Below the pieces are notes generated by a model. The model saw only the letters and a list, made by a program, of their open reading frames with translations. It was not told the DNA's origin and made no database searches. From assembly GCA_017397725.1 (NCBI GenBank), contig JAFQIA010000011.1, positions 29,661 to 93,660 on the forward strand: a stretch of DNA of 64,000 nt, in the 5' to 3' direction. Below, one piece after another: positions 26,369 through 35,798 of this stretch; position 1 is the stretch's first letter, and every line of letters starts with the position of its first letter. The stretch is from Clostridia bacterium. GTDB lineage: Bacteria; Bacillota; Clostridia; Monoglobales; Monoglobaceae. Made by a program: the position numbers and the translations under genes.

Positions 26369-27856
26369 ATGAAAAGAGTAATTGCAATGGTATGTCTGTG
26401 TGCAATGCTGCTTAGCACCACAGTTTTGGCGGCAAGTATTTTTCCGGATTTGCCGGAGAACCATTGGGCATATCATGCAGTAGAGAAGATGGTGAATGAC
26501 GGTAGAGTCAACGGCTTTCCTGATGGAGAATTCAAACCGGACTATCTGGTTACCCGTTGGCAGTTTGCCAAGATGGCGGGCGGAAATCCGGATGAGATGA
26601 CCGAGCCTGACAGAGAAGCAACCCGTGATGAGGCTGCTCTGTATCTGTGGGAGCGTGCAGGCAAACCCGAAGGCGTTGCCCCGGGCGCAGTTACTGTCGG
26701 CAGCAAGACACCCGAGGCGGTACAGTGGGCATATGCAACCGGTATTATGCAGGGTGATAATGGTGTGAATTTGAGATTAAATTCCACCCTGACCCGTGCA
26801 GAGGCTGCCTGCCTGATTGTCCGCGCAGAACAGGAGCTGACTGCCAATGTGGCCTTTGAGGATACCATTCGCCCTGTGATTCTGGAACGTGTCTGGAACA
26901 GTATGCAGACCGGCATTGCTTACGAGCCGGAAAAAACCATTACCAATGGTGAGCTTGCACGGATGGCACTTTTGATTGCCTCTGGCACCAATACTCCCAA
27001 TTATTTGAGCTTGAAAGAGCAACCCTCTTTCTCCGGCAACTATGCCAAGGAAATTCAGATGGTCTGTCAGGAGTGTTGGGGAAGTGAAAAGGCAACCAAG
27101 GAGTTTATGAATCAGCCTGTTACCATGCAGGATGCAGTTTCTGCTTTGAGCTTTTATGCAATGAAGCAGGCAACCACAGGTCTTGATTTTAGTGCCGATG
27201 CAAAGTATCAGGATGCAAAGGCTGAAACTCCTATGGGAAAATTGGCGTTAAGCTTTGCAAGCCACAATAAAATTATCCTTAGAAATGAAAATAAAATCCA
27301 AGGTGAAAAAGCGGCCACCATCAGAGAACTGGCGTGCGTGCTGGTTCAGTTGGATGAGCTGATTGGATTGAATAAGTCTTATGGAACCAACACCAGTCAT
27401 TCCAAGCTGCAAAAATCAGAGTATGCATGGCCAAGCAATGCTGCAGACTATGCATTGATTCTTGTAGATGTTCCGGTAGAAAGCTATGACGTTGCCTTGA
27501 TGGATGGCGCAAAACCGGCAAAGAACTACGATTTTGCAAGAAATCTTGCCCCCACTATGGTAGACTTTTTAACCAAGATTTCTAAAACATTCCCTGGTTC
27601 TGTGGAAGTAGAGTGGACTTTTTATCCCTCCTTGTTTGCAAAGATTGGTAACGAGGCAGTCATCCGTGCAAAACTTCAGATTGTTTCCAATCCAAAGGGA
27701 CTGACCCTTAACCAAATTTTTGCAAAGAATCAGTTTGCTGAAACTTATAGCGGTGACAGTTTCTTTGTGGATATTGCAACCGGAAAGACTGCCGGCGATG
27801 TCATTATCCCCATCGATCAGTATATGGCATTGCGTGCATTTGCAGGAAAGGAATGA
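26369..27856 (+). CDS. SLH-domain secreted cell-surface protein
   Basis: 495 residues. Signal peptide MKRVIAMVCLCAMLLSTTVLAAS, then S-layer homology repeats: FPDLPENHWAYHAVEKMV with VNGFPDGEFKPDYLVTRWQFAKM, and EAVQWAYATGIMQGDNGVN with STLTRAEAACLIVRAEQ. A third, weaker repeat is possible near residue 190. The last ~150 residues (from about TNTSHSKLQ) are non-SLH and unassigned. SLH domains bind pyruvylated wall polysaccharide. ATG 26369 follows AAAGGAGAG. In the PqqD/kinase/Wzz locus, so it may tie that product to the wall. Confidence 0.9.
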   Translation: MKRVIAMVCLCAMLLSTTVLAASIFPDLPENHWAYHAVEKMVNDGRVNGFPDGEFKPDYLVTRWQFAKMAGGNPDEMTEPDREATRDEAALYLWERAGKPEGVAPGAVTVGSKTPEAVQWAYATGIMQGDNGVNLRLNSTLTRAEAACLIVRAEQELTANVAFEDTIRPVILERVWNSMQTGIAYEPEKTITNGELARMALLIASGTNTPNYLSLKEQPSFSGNYAKEIQMVCQECWGSEKATKEFMNQPVTMQDAVSALSFYAMKQATTGLDFSADAKYQDAKAETPMGKLALSFASHNKIILRNENKIQGEKAATIRELACVLVQLDELIGLNKSYGTNTSHSKLQKSEYAWPSNAADYALILVDVPVESYDVALMDGAKPAKNYDFARNLAPTMVDFLTKISKTFPGSVEVEWTFYPSLFAKIGNEAVIRAKLQIVSNPKGLTLNQIFAKNQFAETYSGDSFFVDIATGKTAGDVIIPIDQYMALRAFAGKE

Positions 27857-27862
27857 GAATAA

Positions 27863-28561
27863 ATGAACGAAGAATTTAGCCTGAGTTATATATTTTCAAT
27901 CTTGTTGCCCAAGTGGCCTTTGATCCTGATTAGCAGTGTTTTGGTTGGAGTTATTGCATTCTTTTATTCGATGTTTTTGATTACTCCGGTTTATGAAGCC
28001 GGCGGAACCTTGTATATCTCCGGTGATACCGATCAGACCATCAAAGACGCCAACCTGAGCGACTTGATGCTCTCGCAGGAGCTGGCAAAAACCTACGGTC
28101 AGATTCTCAGCAGTAACACCTTTTTTAAGGAAGTTGCAAAAAAGAGCGGCACCGATTATACTTATGATCAGATTCAGATGATGACCACCATCACCAATAT
28201 TGAGGAAACCGGTATCCTTTATGTGACTGTAAGGAATGCAGTTCCGCTGATTGCCTGTGAGCTGACCAACACTATTTTGGAGCTTGCACCGGCAGAGCTG
28301 GAACGTGTGGTTATCCGTGGTACGGCAACCGTGATTGACCCGGCGGAAATGCCGGAGTCACCGGCATCTCCCAGCATCCCCAGAAATACCGTTGTGGGAA
28401 TGTTCTTGGGATTTGTGATGGCAGTTCTGTTCGTATTCCTCTCTGATTTGCTGGATAATTCCATCAAGACTGCAGAAGAACTGGAACAGTTTGGCATTCC
28501 GATTTTGGGTATGATTCCTTCGATTGAAACGAAAGAAGTTCCCAATATAGCTACAACTTAA
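27863..28561 (+). CDS. Wzz/YveK-type polysaccharide chain-length or co-polymerase protein
   Basis: 232 residues. Two membrane segments (about 17-37, LILISSVLVGVIAFFYSMFL, and about 173-192) flank an extracytoplasmic domain with LYISGDTDQTIKDAN; the motif AEMPESPASPSIPRN before the second segment is the proline-rich Wzz signature. It lacks the tyrosine-kinase domain, and no separate kinase or glycosyltransferase follows, so it is either a remnant or acts on polysaccharide made elsewhere. Last gene of the locus, 6 bp after the SLH gene, closed by a strong terminator. Confidence 0.88.
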   Translation: MNEEFSLSYIFSILLPKWPLILISSVLVGVIAFFYSMFLITPVYEAGGTLYISGDTDQTIKDANLSDLMLSQELAKTYGQILSSNTFFKEVAKKSGTDYTYDQIQMMTTITNIEETGILYVTVRNAVPLIACELTNTILELAPAELERVVIRGTATVIDPAEMPESPASPSIPRNTVVGMFLGFVMAVLFVFLSDLLDNSIKTAEELEQFGIPILGMIPSIETKEVPNIATT

Positions 28562-28566
28562 AAATA

Positions 28567-28596
28567 AAAACATCCGTTTTTTCAAACGGATGTTTT
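28567..28596. terminator. Bidirectional terminator between the Wzz and spoVT genes
   Basis: AACATCCGTTT / AAACGGATGTT around a TTTC loop (11 bp), extended by A and T runs on each side. It closes the PqqD-to-Wzz run on the plus strand and spoVT on the minus strand. Confidence 0.9.
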
Positions 28597-28608
28597 TTAT
28601 GTGTGCGA

Positions 28609-29145
28609 TTATTCCATTGTTTTTCCCAAGAAGCCTGCAGCGGTTTGTGCCAGTTTGCTTTCCAGCTCACCAATGCTTTGGGAGCCTTCGCTCAAAAACA
28701 CAACCGAACCGATGCTGTCGCCCTCAAATACAATGGGAGCAACCACCCCTGCTCCATAGCGGTCATTTTCGTCTAAAACCCGCAAGGTTTTGTCGCCGGG
28801 ATTTGCTAAAAATACGGTTTTGGATGCCATTACCTTTTCCATCTCGCCGGACACCTTTTTCTCTCGCAGTTCTTTTTTAGAAATGCCGGAAACGGCAATG
28901 ATGTTATCCTTGTCGGTAATGCAGGCGGGGATGCCGGCAACCTTGGACAAGGACTCTGCATACTGGGATGCAAATTCCCCCAATTCACCAATGGGAGAAT
29001 ATTTTTTGAAGATGACGGTGCCGTTACTCTCGGTATAAATTTCCAACGGGTCGCCTTCACGGATACGCATGGTACGGCGGATTTCCTTGGGGATGACGAT
29101 TCTTCCAAGATCATCAATTCTTCTAACAATTCCTGTTGCTTTCAT
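28609..29145 (-). CDS. spoVT: Stage V sporulation protein T
   Basis: Forespore regulator controlling sigma-G genes. N-terminal AbrB/SpoVT swapped-hairpin domain (GIVRRIDDLGRIVIPKEIRR) and a C-terminal GAF-like domain starting around residue 55. 178 residues, same as B. subtilis SpoVT. Monocistronic, with an intergenic region of about 85 bp before the GH89 stop. Good evidence that the organism forms spores. Confidence 0.97.
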   Translation of the reverse strand: MKATGIVRRIDDLGRIVIPKEIRRTMRIREGDPLEIYTESNGTVIFKKYSPIGELGEFASQYAESLSKVAGIPACITDKDNIIAVSGISKKELREKKVSGEMEKVMASKTVFLANPGDKTLRVLDENDRYGAGVVAPIVFEGDSIGSVVFLSEGSQSIGELESKLAQTAAGFLGKTME

Positions 29146-29230
29146 ATATAAATTGCTCCTTTTGCATTGATTTTACAATGCTATTGTTTGCAATCAAGGA
29201 ATTTTTATGTAAAGAAGATTTTGGGAAATT

Positions 29231-32086
29231 TTATATAATGTTAGTTCTTTCAAAATCCTCCCAAAGTGCTTTCAGGTTTACGGAGGAGGGGGAGGTAGGA
29301 TAGGTCTGATTGCTCCTTACCCAATTCCATTCCCATGTAAAATAGGGGATTTCGGTGCGTTCCTTTCCGTCAAGCACCTCTTGTTGTGCGGCAATCCACT
29401 TTTCCCAACGGGGCTTATAAAAGTCTCCAATCAGCCCCGACCATTGTCGATTGGAATAGTCGCGGAGCTTGGAAATTTCCGAAGTAGCAAACGCCCCCCA
29501 TGTGGTAATCAACGCTTTGGCATTAAATTCATAAAGGCGCTTGGAAAAATCATCGGTGTGTTCCGCAAGAGCTTTTGCCTGTTCTACCCATCTGCCCAGC
29601 AGGTAATATTCGCTGGAACTTGTGACCGATTCCATCTTATCAATGATAGACAAGAATGCCTTGGCGTATAGGTCGAATTGTTCCTTATCTTTTGCCGCAA
29701 AGGCGGTTGCCATCTGTTGATGCAAGTCCTGTGCAGTATTGGAGAGCACCTGCTGAAAGGCGGTGACTGCATCGTAGAGATAAGCCTTGTTGCTTTTCAA
29801 GGTATCAAAATCTTCCAACAGGAGCTTGACGCCGTCTGCAAATTGTTGTTTGTCATAGCTGATGATGGAATTTCCCCAAGTGGATGCTGCCTGAATCTTG
29901 AGCGCCGGTCTTGCATTCACCACCGATTCGGGCGCACCCTGTCCCAGCATATTCTTTTGGGAGGCGTAGACGGTGTCTTGGAAGATGCGCCAAGCCTTTT
30001 CACAAGAACTGCTTTCTGTTCCGTAGCGACGGATGGTGTAGGCTGAAAGCCAATCCTCCAGATTCACAGCAGCCAGAGGGGTATCGATGTTTTCCTGCCA
30101 GATAATATCAAACAAGAAATCATAAAGCACCGGATTGTTCATACTTGCCTCAGGGGTAATGCCAATGCCTTGGATATACTGGCAGCTGTTGAGTGCCTCG
30201 GGAACATTCTTTTGCAGATTGTCCAGATGTCCGTGCATTCCCAAACGACCGCCAAAATTGTTGAGCATACAGAAAACCCAAGGGGTTCCATCAAATTCCT
30301 TGGCATAGCCATAGGAATCATTGTTTTCTCCGCCCTCCAAATGACGGCGGATTTTTTCTGCGTACAAATCCAATACCAGAGCGTGGGATTTTCCATCCGG
30401 AACATCGGTGAGACCCATTAAAAGCTCCGATTTGGGGTTTCCCTCCCACGCCTGAATCAGCCAGATGCCGTCGGGGTCAGCTTTGAGCATTGCAGAAAGT
30501 ACTTCCCTGGCAATGCTTCTTAAGGACATATCCCCGATTTTTCCACCTTCGTGAAAGGGGTCGGTGGCGTAATAGTGGCTGTGATTTCCGTAGACCTCCC
30601 GTTGTGCCTGATAAAATTTTTCCGCATAGCGACGGAAACTTTTTGAGGTGGTGTAGAGCATACTGGGGCGTTGCAGAGAACCCCAGCTTCCCTGCGGCAG
30701 AACCTCTGCCTCCTTATCATGGTCGCAGATGTCTACCGGTACCATACCGCTGTAACCTTGGAGGACAGTCTCCATCCCCAATTTGCGCATCCGGAGCTGA
30801 TTTTTTCGTGCCAGTTCGGTTCTCTGGGAAAACCAGGAATCGTGTACCGGTCCGCCAAAGCCGGACAAGTTTGCCATATATGCCCAAGCATAGTAGCCGG
30901 GGCCTGCGATATACTGCTTGATTTCCTGATGGGTATAACCCAGCTTTCCTAAAAATCTCCGCCAAACCTCTTCCTGGGCCACAATGTCAAGAACCAGATT
31001 CACGCCACTCAGCGCCAACCAATCCAGTTCGTCCGTCCACTCTTTTTCGCCCCAGAAAGGCATGGTGTAGGAAAAGGTGCAATAGTTATAGGCGTAGCGA
31101 AGTTTCGCCTTGGTTTCGCGAAAAACAGGCGTACCAACGGGTAAAAGCTGTGGAGGCATCTTTGTCTGATCCCCAAGCTGAGAAAGATGTACCTTGCAAA
31201 CGTGTTTCAGATAATAGTTTAAGCCGGTGGCAAGGGAAACACCGTTGTTACCCGTGATGAGGATTTTTCCATCGGCATCTTCCAGAGAAAAGAAGTCATA
31301 GGGGCGGATGGGATTCTCTTTCAGTTGAAAGGAGAACCAGGAAAGATACGCATCCCCCAACCGCCTGCGAATGATGCCACGGATTTCTTCATAGGTATCC
31401 TCGTGGGTGATGGGACGGTTGTAAACGGAATCTTCAAAATCTGCCACTTCCACAGGGGGTGTATCCATAACGGGATTTCCGCTTTCTTTTCCGGTAAAGG
31501 TGAGGTTGGTCACCACCGCATTGGGAGAGGAAGAGCAGTATTCCAGATAGACGCGGATGACCGAACATTCTTGCCCATTTGCCCCATAAGTTTCCCCACC
31601 TTTTGGACAGGAGGAGGTAGTGGTTTTTCGTGCCAGCTCCTTAAAATCTCTGCCGTTGTTGCTGGTGTAGAGGGTATATTGGGTGTAGCCGTCCTCAGGG
31701 GTAAATACAGTAACCGAATCTAAATAATAATTTTTCCCCAAGGGAAAATCCTGATAGCGAGGATAGGCGTTTTTGCCGGAAAGTTCCATGCCTTCCTCAA
31801 AATCCAGTTCCTGAACTTCAACTGCGTCGGGCAGGGTGAAGAACAAATGGGATGCGAGAATGGGTACCGAAAATTCCCAAACTGCCGTGCCGTCGTTTTG
31901 TGAAGTGGTTCTGCCCAGCGCAATCAAATCGCTGGTAATACCGTTGACGGCATAAGATGCCGCAATGTCCAAGGACTTCTTTATGTTAAGCTGAAGGCGG
32001 ATTTTATTGATGCTATGATTGGAATCCAACTGGAAGATAGCGGTGTTTTTATCCTGAGTAATGCGGACAATATTTGGGTTATTCAT
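29231..32086 (-). CDS. GH89 alpha-N-acetylglucosaminidase
   Basis: 951 residues. An N-terminal part (about 1-205) reads like beta-sandwich/F5-8 type C modules (TVFTPEDGYTQYTLYTSNNG, ECSVIRVYLEYCSSS). The NAGLU catalytic part includes YATDPFHEGGKIGDMSL, IWLIQAWEGNPKSELL, FCMLNNFGGRLGMHGHLDN and ITPEASMNNPVLYDFLFD. GH89 enzymes release alpha-linked GlcNAc, for example from class III mucin glycans or heparan. No signal peptide, so probably cytoplasmic. ATG 32086 follows AAAGGAGC. It starts 14 bp after copZ, so it may be read from the copper promoter; no carbohydrate transporter is adjacent. Confidence 0.93.
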   Translation of the reverse strand: MNNPNIVRITQDKNTAIFQLDSNHSINKIRLQLNIKKSLDIAASYAVNGITSDLIALGRTTSQNDGTAVWEFSVPILASHLFFTLPDAVEVQELDFEEGMELSGKNAYPRYQDFPLGKNYYLDSVTVFTPEDGYTQYTLYTSNNGRDFKELARKTTTSSCPKGGETYGANGQECSVIRVYLEYCSSSPNAVVTNLTFTGKESGNPVMDTPPVEVADFEDSVYNRPITHEDTYEEIRGIIRRRLGDAYLSWFSFQLKENPIRPYDFFSLEDADGKILITGNNGVSLATGLNYYLKHVCKVHLSQLGDQTKMPPQLLPVGTPVFRETKAKLRYAYNYCTFSYTMPFWGEKEWTDELDWLALSGVNLVLDIVAQEEVWRRFLGKLGYTHQEIKQYIAGPGYYAWAYMANLSGFGGPVHDSWFSQRTELARKNQLRMRKLGMETVLQGYSGMVPVDICDHDKEAEVLPQGSWGSLQRPSMLYTTSKSFRRYAEKFYQAQREVYGNHSHYYATDPFHEGGKIGDMSLRSIAREVLSAMLKADPDGIWLIQAWEGNPKSELLMGLTDVPDGKSHALVLDLYAEKIRRHLEGGENNDSYGYAKEFDGTPWVFCMLNNFGGRLGMHGHLDNLQKNVPEALNSCQYIQGIGITPEASMNNPVLYDFLFDIIWQENIDTPLAAVNLEDWLSAYTIRRYGTESSSCEKAWRIFQDTVYASQKNMLGQGAPESVVNARPALKIQAASTWGNSIISYDKQQFADGVKLLLEDFDTLKSNKAYLYDAVTAFQQVLSNTAQDLHQQMATAFAAKDKEQFDLYAKAFLSIIDKMESVTSSSEYYLLGRWVEQAKALAEHTDDFSKRLYEFNAKALITTWGAFATSEISKLRDYSNRQWSGLIGDFYKPRWEKWIAAQQEVLDGKERTEIPYFTWEWNWVRSNQTYPTSPSSVNLKALWEDFERTNII

Positions 32087-32100
32087 AAGACGTGCTCCTT

Positions 32101-32313
32101 TTAGAAATCGATGACTTCAAAGCCAAGCCCGTCCACGGTATCGGCAAGCTGGTCTGCTCTAACCTTGTCAGCATCATAGGTAACAGTAGCGGATTTTTCT
32201 TCCAGACTGACCTTGACGCTTTCTACCCCGTCTATGGCCGAAAGGGCGGTATTTACCGAGGCGGTGCAATGATTGCACGCCATTCCTTCAATACGAAGAA
32301 TACAGGTTTTCAT
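32101..32313 (-). CDS. copZ: Copper chaperone (heavy-metal-associated domain) CopZ
   Basis: 70-residue HMA domain with the metal site GMACNHC near residue 10 and the typical beta-alpha-beta pattern ending LGFEVIDF. Delivers Cu(I) to CopA. Its ATG overlaps the copA stop by 4 bp, so the two are coupled. Confidence 0.95.
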   Translation of the reverse strand: MKTCILRIEGMACNHCTASVNTALSAIDGVESVKVSLEEKSATVTYDADKVRADQLADTVDGLGFEVIDF

Positions 32314-34514
32314 TTTACAATTCTCCTTTCTGTGTGTCGTTCCGGATGGCAGAACTTGAGTAATAACGAGTTGGTGACTACCGAAACGGAACTGAATGCC
32401 ATGGCGGCACCTGCCAGAATGGGGCTTAAAAAGCCCAAGGCGGCAAAGGGGACACCGATGGAATTGTATAAAAATGCCCAGAATAGGTTCTGGCGAATTT
32501 TTTGCATGGTTTTTCTGGAAAGGCGGATAGCGGTGGGGACCAGTAATAAATCCTCTCGCATCAGCGTAATATCGGCAGATTCGATGGCGACATCGGTGCC
32601 ACCTCCCATAGCGATACCAATATCGGCGGTTGCCAGAGCAGGTGCGTCGTTGATGCCATCGCCAACCATCGCAACCAGATGCCCGTCTTCCTTCAGGGCG
32701 GCAATCTGCTTTGCCTTGTTGTTGGGGAGTACTTCGGCAAAAACCTGGTCAATTCCCGCAAGAGCGGCAATGGCGGTTGCAGTTTTTTGGTTGTCGCCAG
32801 TCAGCATAGACACGCTGCATCCAAGCTCTTTGAGCTGACGGATGGCAAGTGCTGCCGTTGGTTTGATGGTGTCGGCAACTGCTACCAGTCCCATCAATTT
32901 GCCGCCTGTGCCGGCGAACATCACAGTCTTTCCCATAGCCTCAAGGGAGGAGGCGGTTTCTTCCAACCCATCGATTTCAATCTGATGCTCCTGCATCAAG
33001 GCGCGGGTGCCAATCACCCAAAGGGCGGTGTCCACCTTGGCAGAAATCCCTTTTCCGGTGATGCTCTCAAAATCGGCTATCGGAGGGAGGGAAAGCTGTT
33101 CTGTCTGTGCTGCCTGAACAATGGCACGACCCAAGGGATGCTCTGACGATGCCTCGGCTGCAGCGACAGCGGCAAGCAAGGACTGGCGGTCACATCCAAT
33201 GGAAATCACATCGGTCAGGGCAGGAGTGCCTTTGGTGATGGTTCCTGTTTTGTCAAAGACGATAGCGGTGAGCTTGTGGGCGGTTTCCAGATATTCACCG
33301 CCCTTAATCAAGATTCCATTTTGCGCGCCGAGGCCAGTCCCCACCATAATGGCGGTAGGGGTAGCAAGACCCAAAGAACAGGGGCAGGCAATCACCAGAA
33401 CCGAAATCCCGTTCAGCAGGGCGGTTTCTAAGTTCCCATTCAGGAAGAACCAACCCAGAAAGGTTAAAAGCGCAATCCCTAAAATGGACGGCACAAAAAC
33501 AGCAGAAACTTTGTCAGCAATCTTTTGAATGGGCGCCTTCACCCCTTGGGCGCTGCGCACCAGACTGATAATTTGGGAAAGGGTAGTGTCCCGACCAATC
33601 CGTTCTGCCCGCATCTGGAATGCGCCCGAAAGATTGATGGAGGCGCAAAAGACGGTGTCGCCTGCACCTTTGTCACAGGGCATACTCTCGCCGGTCAGCA
33701 TGGATTCATCAATGGCGCTGTGTCCGTCGACAATTTCGCCGTCTACCGGAATTTTTTCGCCGGGGCGCACCAGAAGAATATCCCCAAACTGCACTTCTGC
33801 CAAAGGGATGGTTTGGATGCTGCCATCCTTGATCAAGGTTGCATTTTGGGGTTGCAGGGCAATCAGCTTGCCAATGGCATCCGAGGTTTTGGCTCTTGCC
33901 CGTGCCTCTAAATATTTTCCCAATAATATCAGGGTGATGATGGTCATGGAAGATTCAAAATACAAGCCCTCCATGGAGCCGGGTTGGGTATTCCCGCTCA
34001 GCACATTGTAAAGGCTGAAAAAGTAAGCCGCACCGGTACCAAGGGCAATCAGTACATCCATATTGGGACTGCCTGCCTTGAGCGCCAGAAAGCCGTGCTT
34101 GTAAAAACGCCAACCGACTACAAATTGAATCGGCGTTGCCAGAAGCAGTTGCAGCCACGGAAGATGCAAAAAATGCAGGTGAATACCAAACCAGCTGAGA
34201 ACCATTCCCAAAATCAAAGGAAAGGTCAAAATTCCGGAGAAAATCAGGCTGTACTTCAGGTTGCGGTCTTCTTTCTGGGTAGTATCTTCGGAAAAATCCC
34301 CCGAAAAAATTTCTGCCTCAAATCCAAGCTTGACAATCTTTGCAATGATATCCTCTAAGGAGAGTAAGTGTTCATCATAGTGGATACTTGCAATGGAAGT
34401 GGTCAGGTTGACGTGGGCGCTTTCTATTCCCTCGGTTTTTCCCAGCACCCGCTCAATTCTGCCGGAGCAGGCGGCACAGGTCATTCCGCCGATTTTGAAT
34501 TCTTGATATTGCAA
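32310..34514 (-). CDS. copA: Copper-exporting P1B-type ATPase CopA
   Basis: 734 residues. One N-terminal HMA domain ([10 protein letters not shown]), eight predicted membrane helices, the metal-selectivity motif [12 protein letters not shown], phosphorylation site [13 protein letters not shown] loop, and hinge [10 protein letters not shown]. Exports Cu(I). TTG 34514 is the start, with AAGGAGGTGATTCC directly before it. No csoR or copY regulator is adjacent. Its promoter faces that of the 34663 gene. Confidence 0.96.
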   Translation of the reverse strand: MQYQEFKIGGMTCAACSGRIERVLGKTEGIESAHVNLTTSIASIHYDEHLLSLEDIIAKIVKLGFEAEIFSGDFSEDTTQKEDRNLKYSLIFSGILTFPLILGMVLSWFGIHLHFLHLPWLQLLLATPIQFVVGWRFYKHGFLALKAGSPNMDVLIALGTGAAYFFSLYNVLSGNTQPGSMEGLYFESSMTIITLILLGKYLEARARAKTSDAIGKLIALQPQNATLIKDGSIQTIPLAEVQFGDILLVRPGEKIPVDGEIVDGHSAIDESMLTGESMPCDKGAGDTVFCASINLSGAFQMRAERIGRDTTLSQIISLVRSAQGVKAPIQKIADKVSAVFVPSILGIALLTFLGWFFLNGNLETALLNGISVLVIACPCSLGLATPTAIMVGTGLGAQNGILIKGGEYLETAHKLTAIVFDKTGTITKGTPALTDVISIGCDRQSLLAAVAAAEASSEHPLGRAIVQAAQTEQLSLPPIADFESITGKGISAKVDTALWVIGTRALMQEHQIEIDGLEETASSLEAMGKTVMFAGTGGKLMGLVAVADTIKPTAALAIRQLKELGCSVSMLTGDNQKTATAIAALAGIDQVFAEVLPNNKAKQIAALKEDGHLVAMVGDGINDAPALATADIGIAMGGGTDVAIESADITLMREDLLLVPTAIRLSRKTMQKIRQNLFWAFLYNSIGVPFAALGFLSPILAGAAMAFSSVSVVTNSLLLKFCHPERHTERRIVK

Positions 34515-34541
34515 GGAATCACCTCCTTAATTTCTCTATTT

Positions 34542-34570
34542 AATATACCATAAGGGGTTTGGTTATGCAA
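34542..34570 (-). promoter_or_regulatory. Promoter for copA-copZ
   Basis: Minus strand TTGCAT, 17 bp, TATATT. The end of the spacer carries CCTTATGGTA (34546-34555 on the complement), repeated in inverted orientation at the promoter of the divergent gene. Confidence 0.65.
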
Positions 34571-34593
34571 AGGTTTTTTTCGGGAAAATCCGA

Positions 34594-34622
34594 TTGACTT
34601 TCCCAGTTCCTTATGGTAAAAT
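34594..34622 (+). promoter_or_regulatory. Promoter for the stalk-domain gene at 34663
   Basis: TTGACT, 17 bp, TAAAAT. The spacer ends in CCTTATGGTA (34609-34618), overlapping the first two bases of the -10 box exactly as the copy at the copA promoter does. Confidence 0.65.
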
Positions 34623-34662
34623 AACCCAGATTGTGAGATTCAAAAATAAAGGAGTGTCAGGA

Positions 34663-35658
34663 ATGAAAAGAAGTATCATCATAATCACAGTAATTGCTAT
34701 TTTGTTGATGTCGGTTGGCGTTGCCTATGCCAAGGATGCGGTGGTCAAAGATAATATGGGAATGGACCGTCTCAGCATTTCCGGTGTGGTCAAAGAGGAA
34801 ATCAACAGCTTTGGCGAGAACGAGTATCTGGTGAGACCCGGTGAAACAATCACCGTATTGAACGAAATTGGTTTTTTGCAGGTTTCTTATTGCCCGGAGG
34901 ATAAGCCGGAAGAAATCATCGTTCTTTCCTATGACCAGTATGACCGCAAGGCAAATATGGAGCCGGAGGTTTACTATGCAGAGACCGATATGGAAGAGGG
35001 TTTTGAGAACTATTGTGACCTAGGCCGTAGTTTTGTGCCGAAGGGGAGCACCTTTACCTTGGATAAGCCGGGCTTCTATCACATTTACGGTACAATCTTT
35101 GATGAGGCTGCAGCGCAGGGAGATGAGGTTCCTGTTCTGGATGAGTTCTTCAAAAATGTGATTGTTTCTGCGGATAATGCAGAACACTTTGAAAAGGAGA
35201 AGTATAAGCCCATCTCAGTAACCTCCAAAAATCAGTATGTGGACTTTAATAACTGGCCGGTTACGCTGGAGGCTTATAACATCTATGACAACAACTATTT
35301 CAAGCTCCGCGATATTGCCTATTGGATGACTGAGGCCGTAGGAGGCGAAAAACGATTTGAGGTAACCTGGGATGAAAGTAAAAATGCAATCAACCTGATT
35401 ACCAATAAGGATTATACCGTGGTTGGCGGGGAATGCAAAGAAAGCGACGGAACCGCTGCAGATGCGGTGCTGTCAGATTCGCAGGTATACTTAAATGGTC
35501 AGCCTATTGATTTGACGGCATATACCATCAACGGCAACAACTATTTCAAGTTGCGGGATTTGTGTGAGGCGTTGGATATGATGATTGAATGGAATGAAAA
35601 AGAACAGACCATTTATCTGTATTGTGATTGGCCTTACGGACACGTATTTGAAGACTAA
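34663..35658 (+). CDS. Secreted stalk-domain (copper amine oxidase N-terminal-like) protein
   Basis: 331 residues. Signal peptide (KRSIIIITVIAILLMSVGVAYA). The C-terminal ~150 residues are the paired stalk-domain repeat: YNIYDNNYFKLRDIAYWM and YTINGNNYFKLRDLCEAL, each with a beta hairpin after it (VTWDESKNAINLIT; IEWNEKEQTIYLY). These repeats are often annotated Cu_amine_oxidN1, but no copper oxidase is implied. The N-terminal 180 residues are unassigned. ATG 34663 is preceded by GGAGTGTCAGGA; the in-frame extension upstream overlaps the promoter. Divergent from copA. Confidence 0.88.
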   Translation: MKRSIIIITVIAILLMSVGVAYAKDAVVKDNMGMDRLSISGVVKEEINSFGENEYLVRPGETITVLNEIGFLQVSYCPEDKPEEIIVLSYDQYDRKANMEPEVYYAETDMEEGFENYCDLGRSFVPKGSTFTLDKPGFYHIYGTIFDEAAAQGDEVPVLDEFFKNVIVSADNAEHFEKEKYKPISVTSKNQYVDFNNWPVTLEAYNIYDNNYFKLRDIAYWMTEAVGGEKRFEVTWDESKNAINLITNKDYTVVGGECKESDGTAADAVLSDSQVYLNGQPIDLTAYTINGNNYFKLRDLCEALDMMIEWNEKEQTIYLYCDWPYGHVFED

Positions 35659-35670
35659 AAAGATTTTCTT

Positions 35671-35702
35671 GGAGCATCTATGGAAGGTGCTCCAATTTTT
35701 TT
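35671..35702 (+). terminator. Terminator after the stalk-domain gene
   Basis: GGAGCATCT / AGGTGCTCC stem of 9 bp (one G-T pair) with loop ATGGA, followed by AATTTTTTTG. Confidence 0.85.
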
Positions 35703-35722
35703 GAAAAAAATCAAAAAACCTC

Positions 35723-35751
35723 TTGACAAAGTGAGGAACTTTTACTATAAT
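35723..35751 (+). promoter_or_regulatory. Consensus promoter for ylxM-ffh operon
   Basis: TTGACA, 17 bp, TATAAT, 47 bp before the ylxM ATG. Confidence 0.85.
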
Positions 35752-35798
35752 CTTATGGTGTTGTAAAGTTTTATCACTTTACACAAGGAGGGATAGTG

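Noticed and set aside
34663..35658. Copper amine oxidase
   Set aside because: Only the stalk-type repeat is present; there is no catalytic TPQ domain, so the nearby copper genes do not make it an oxidase.
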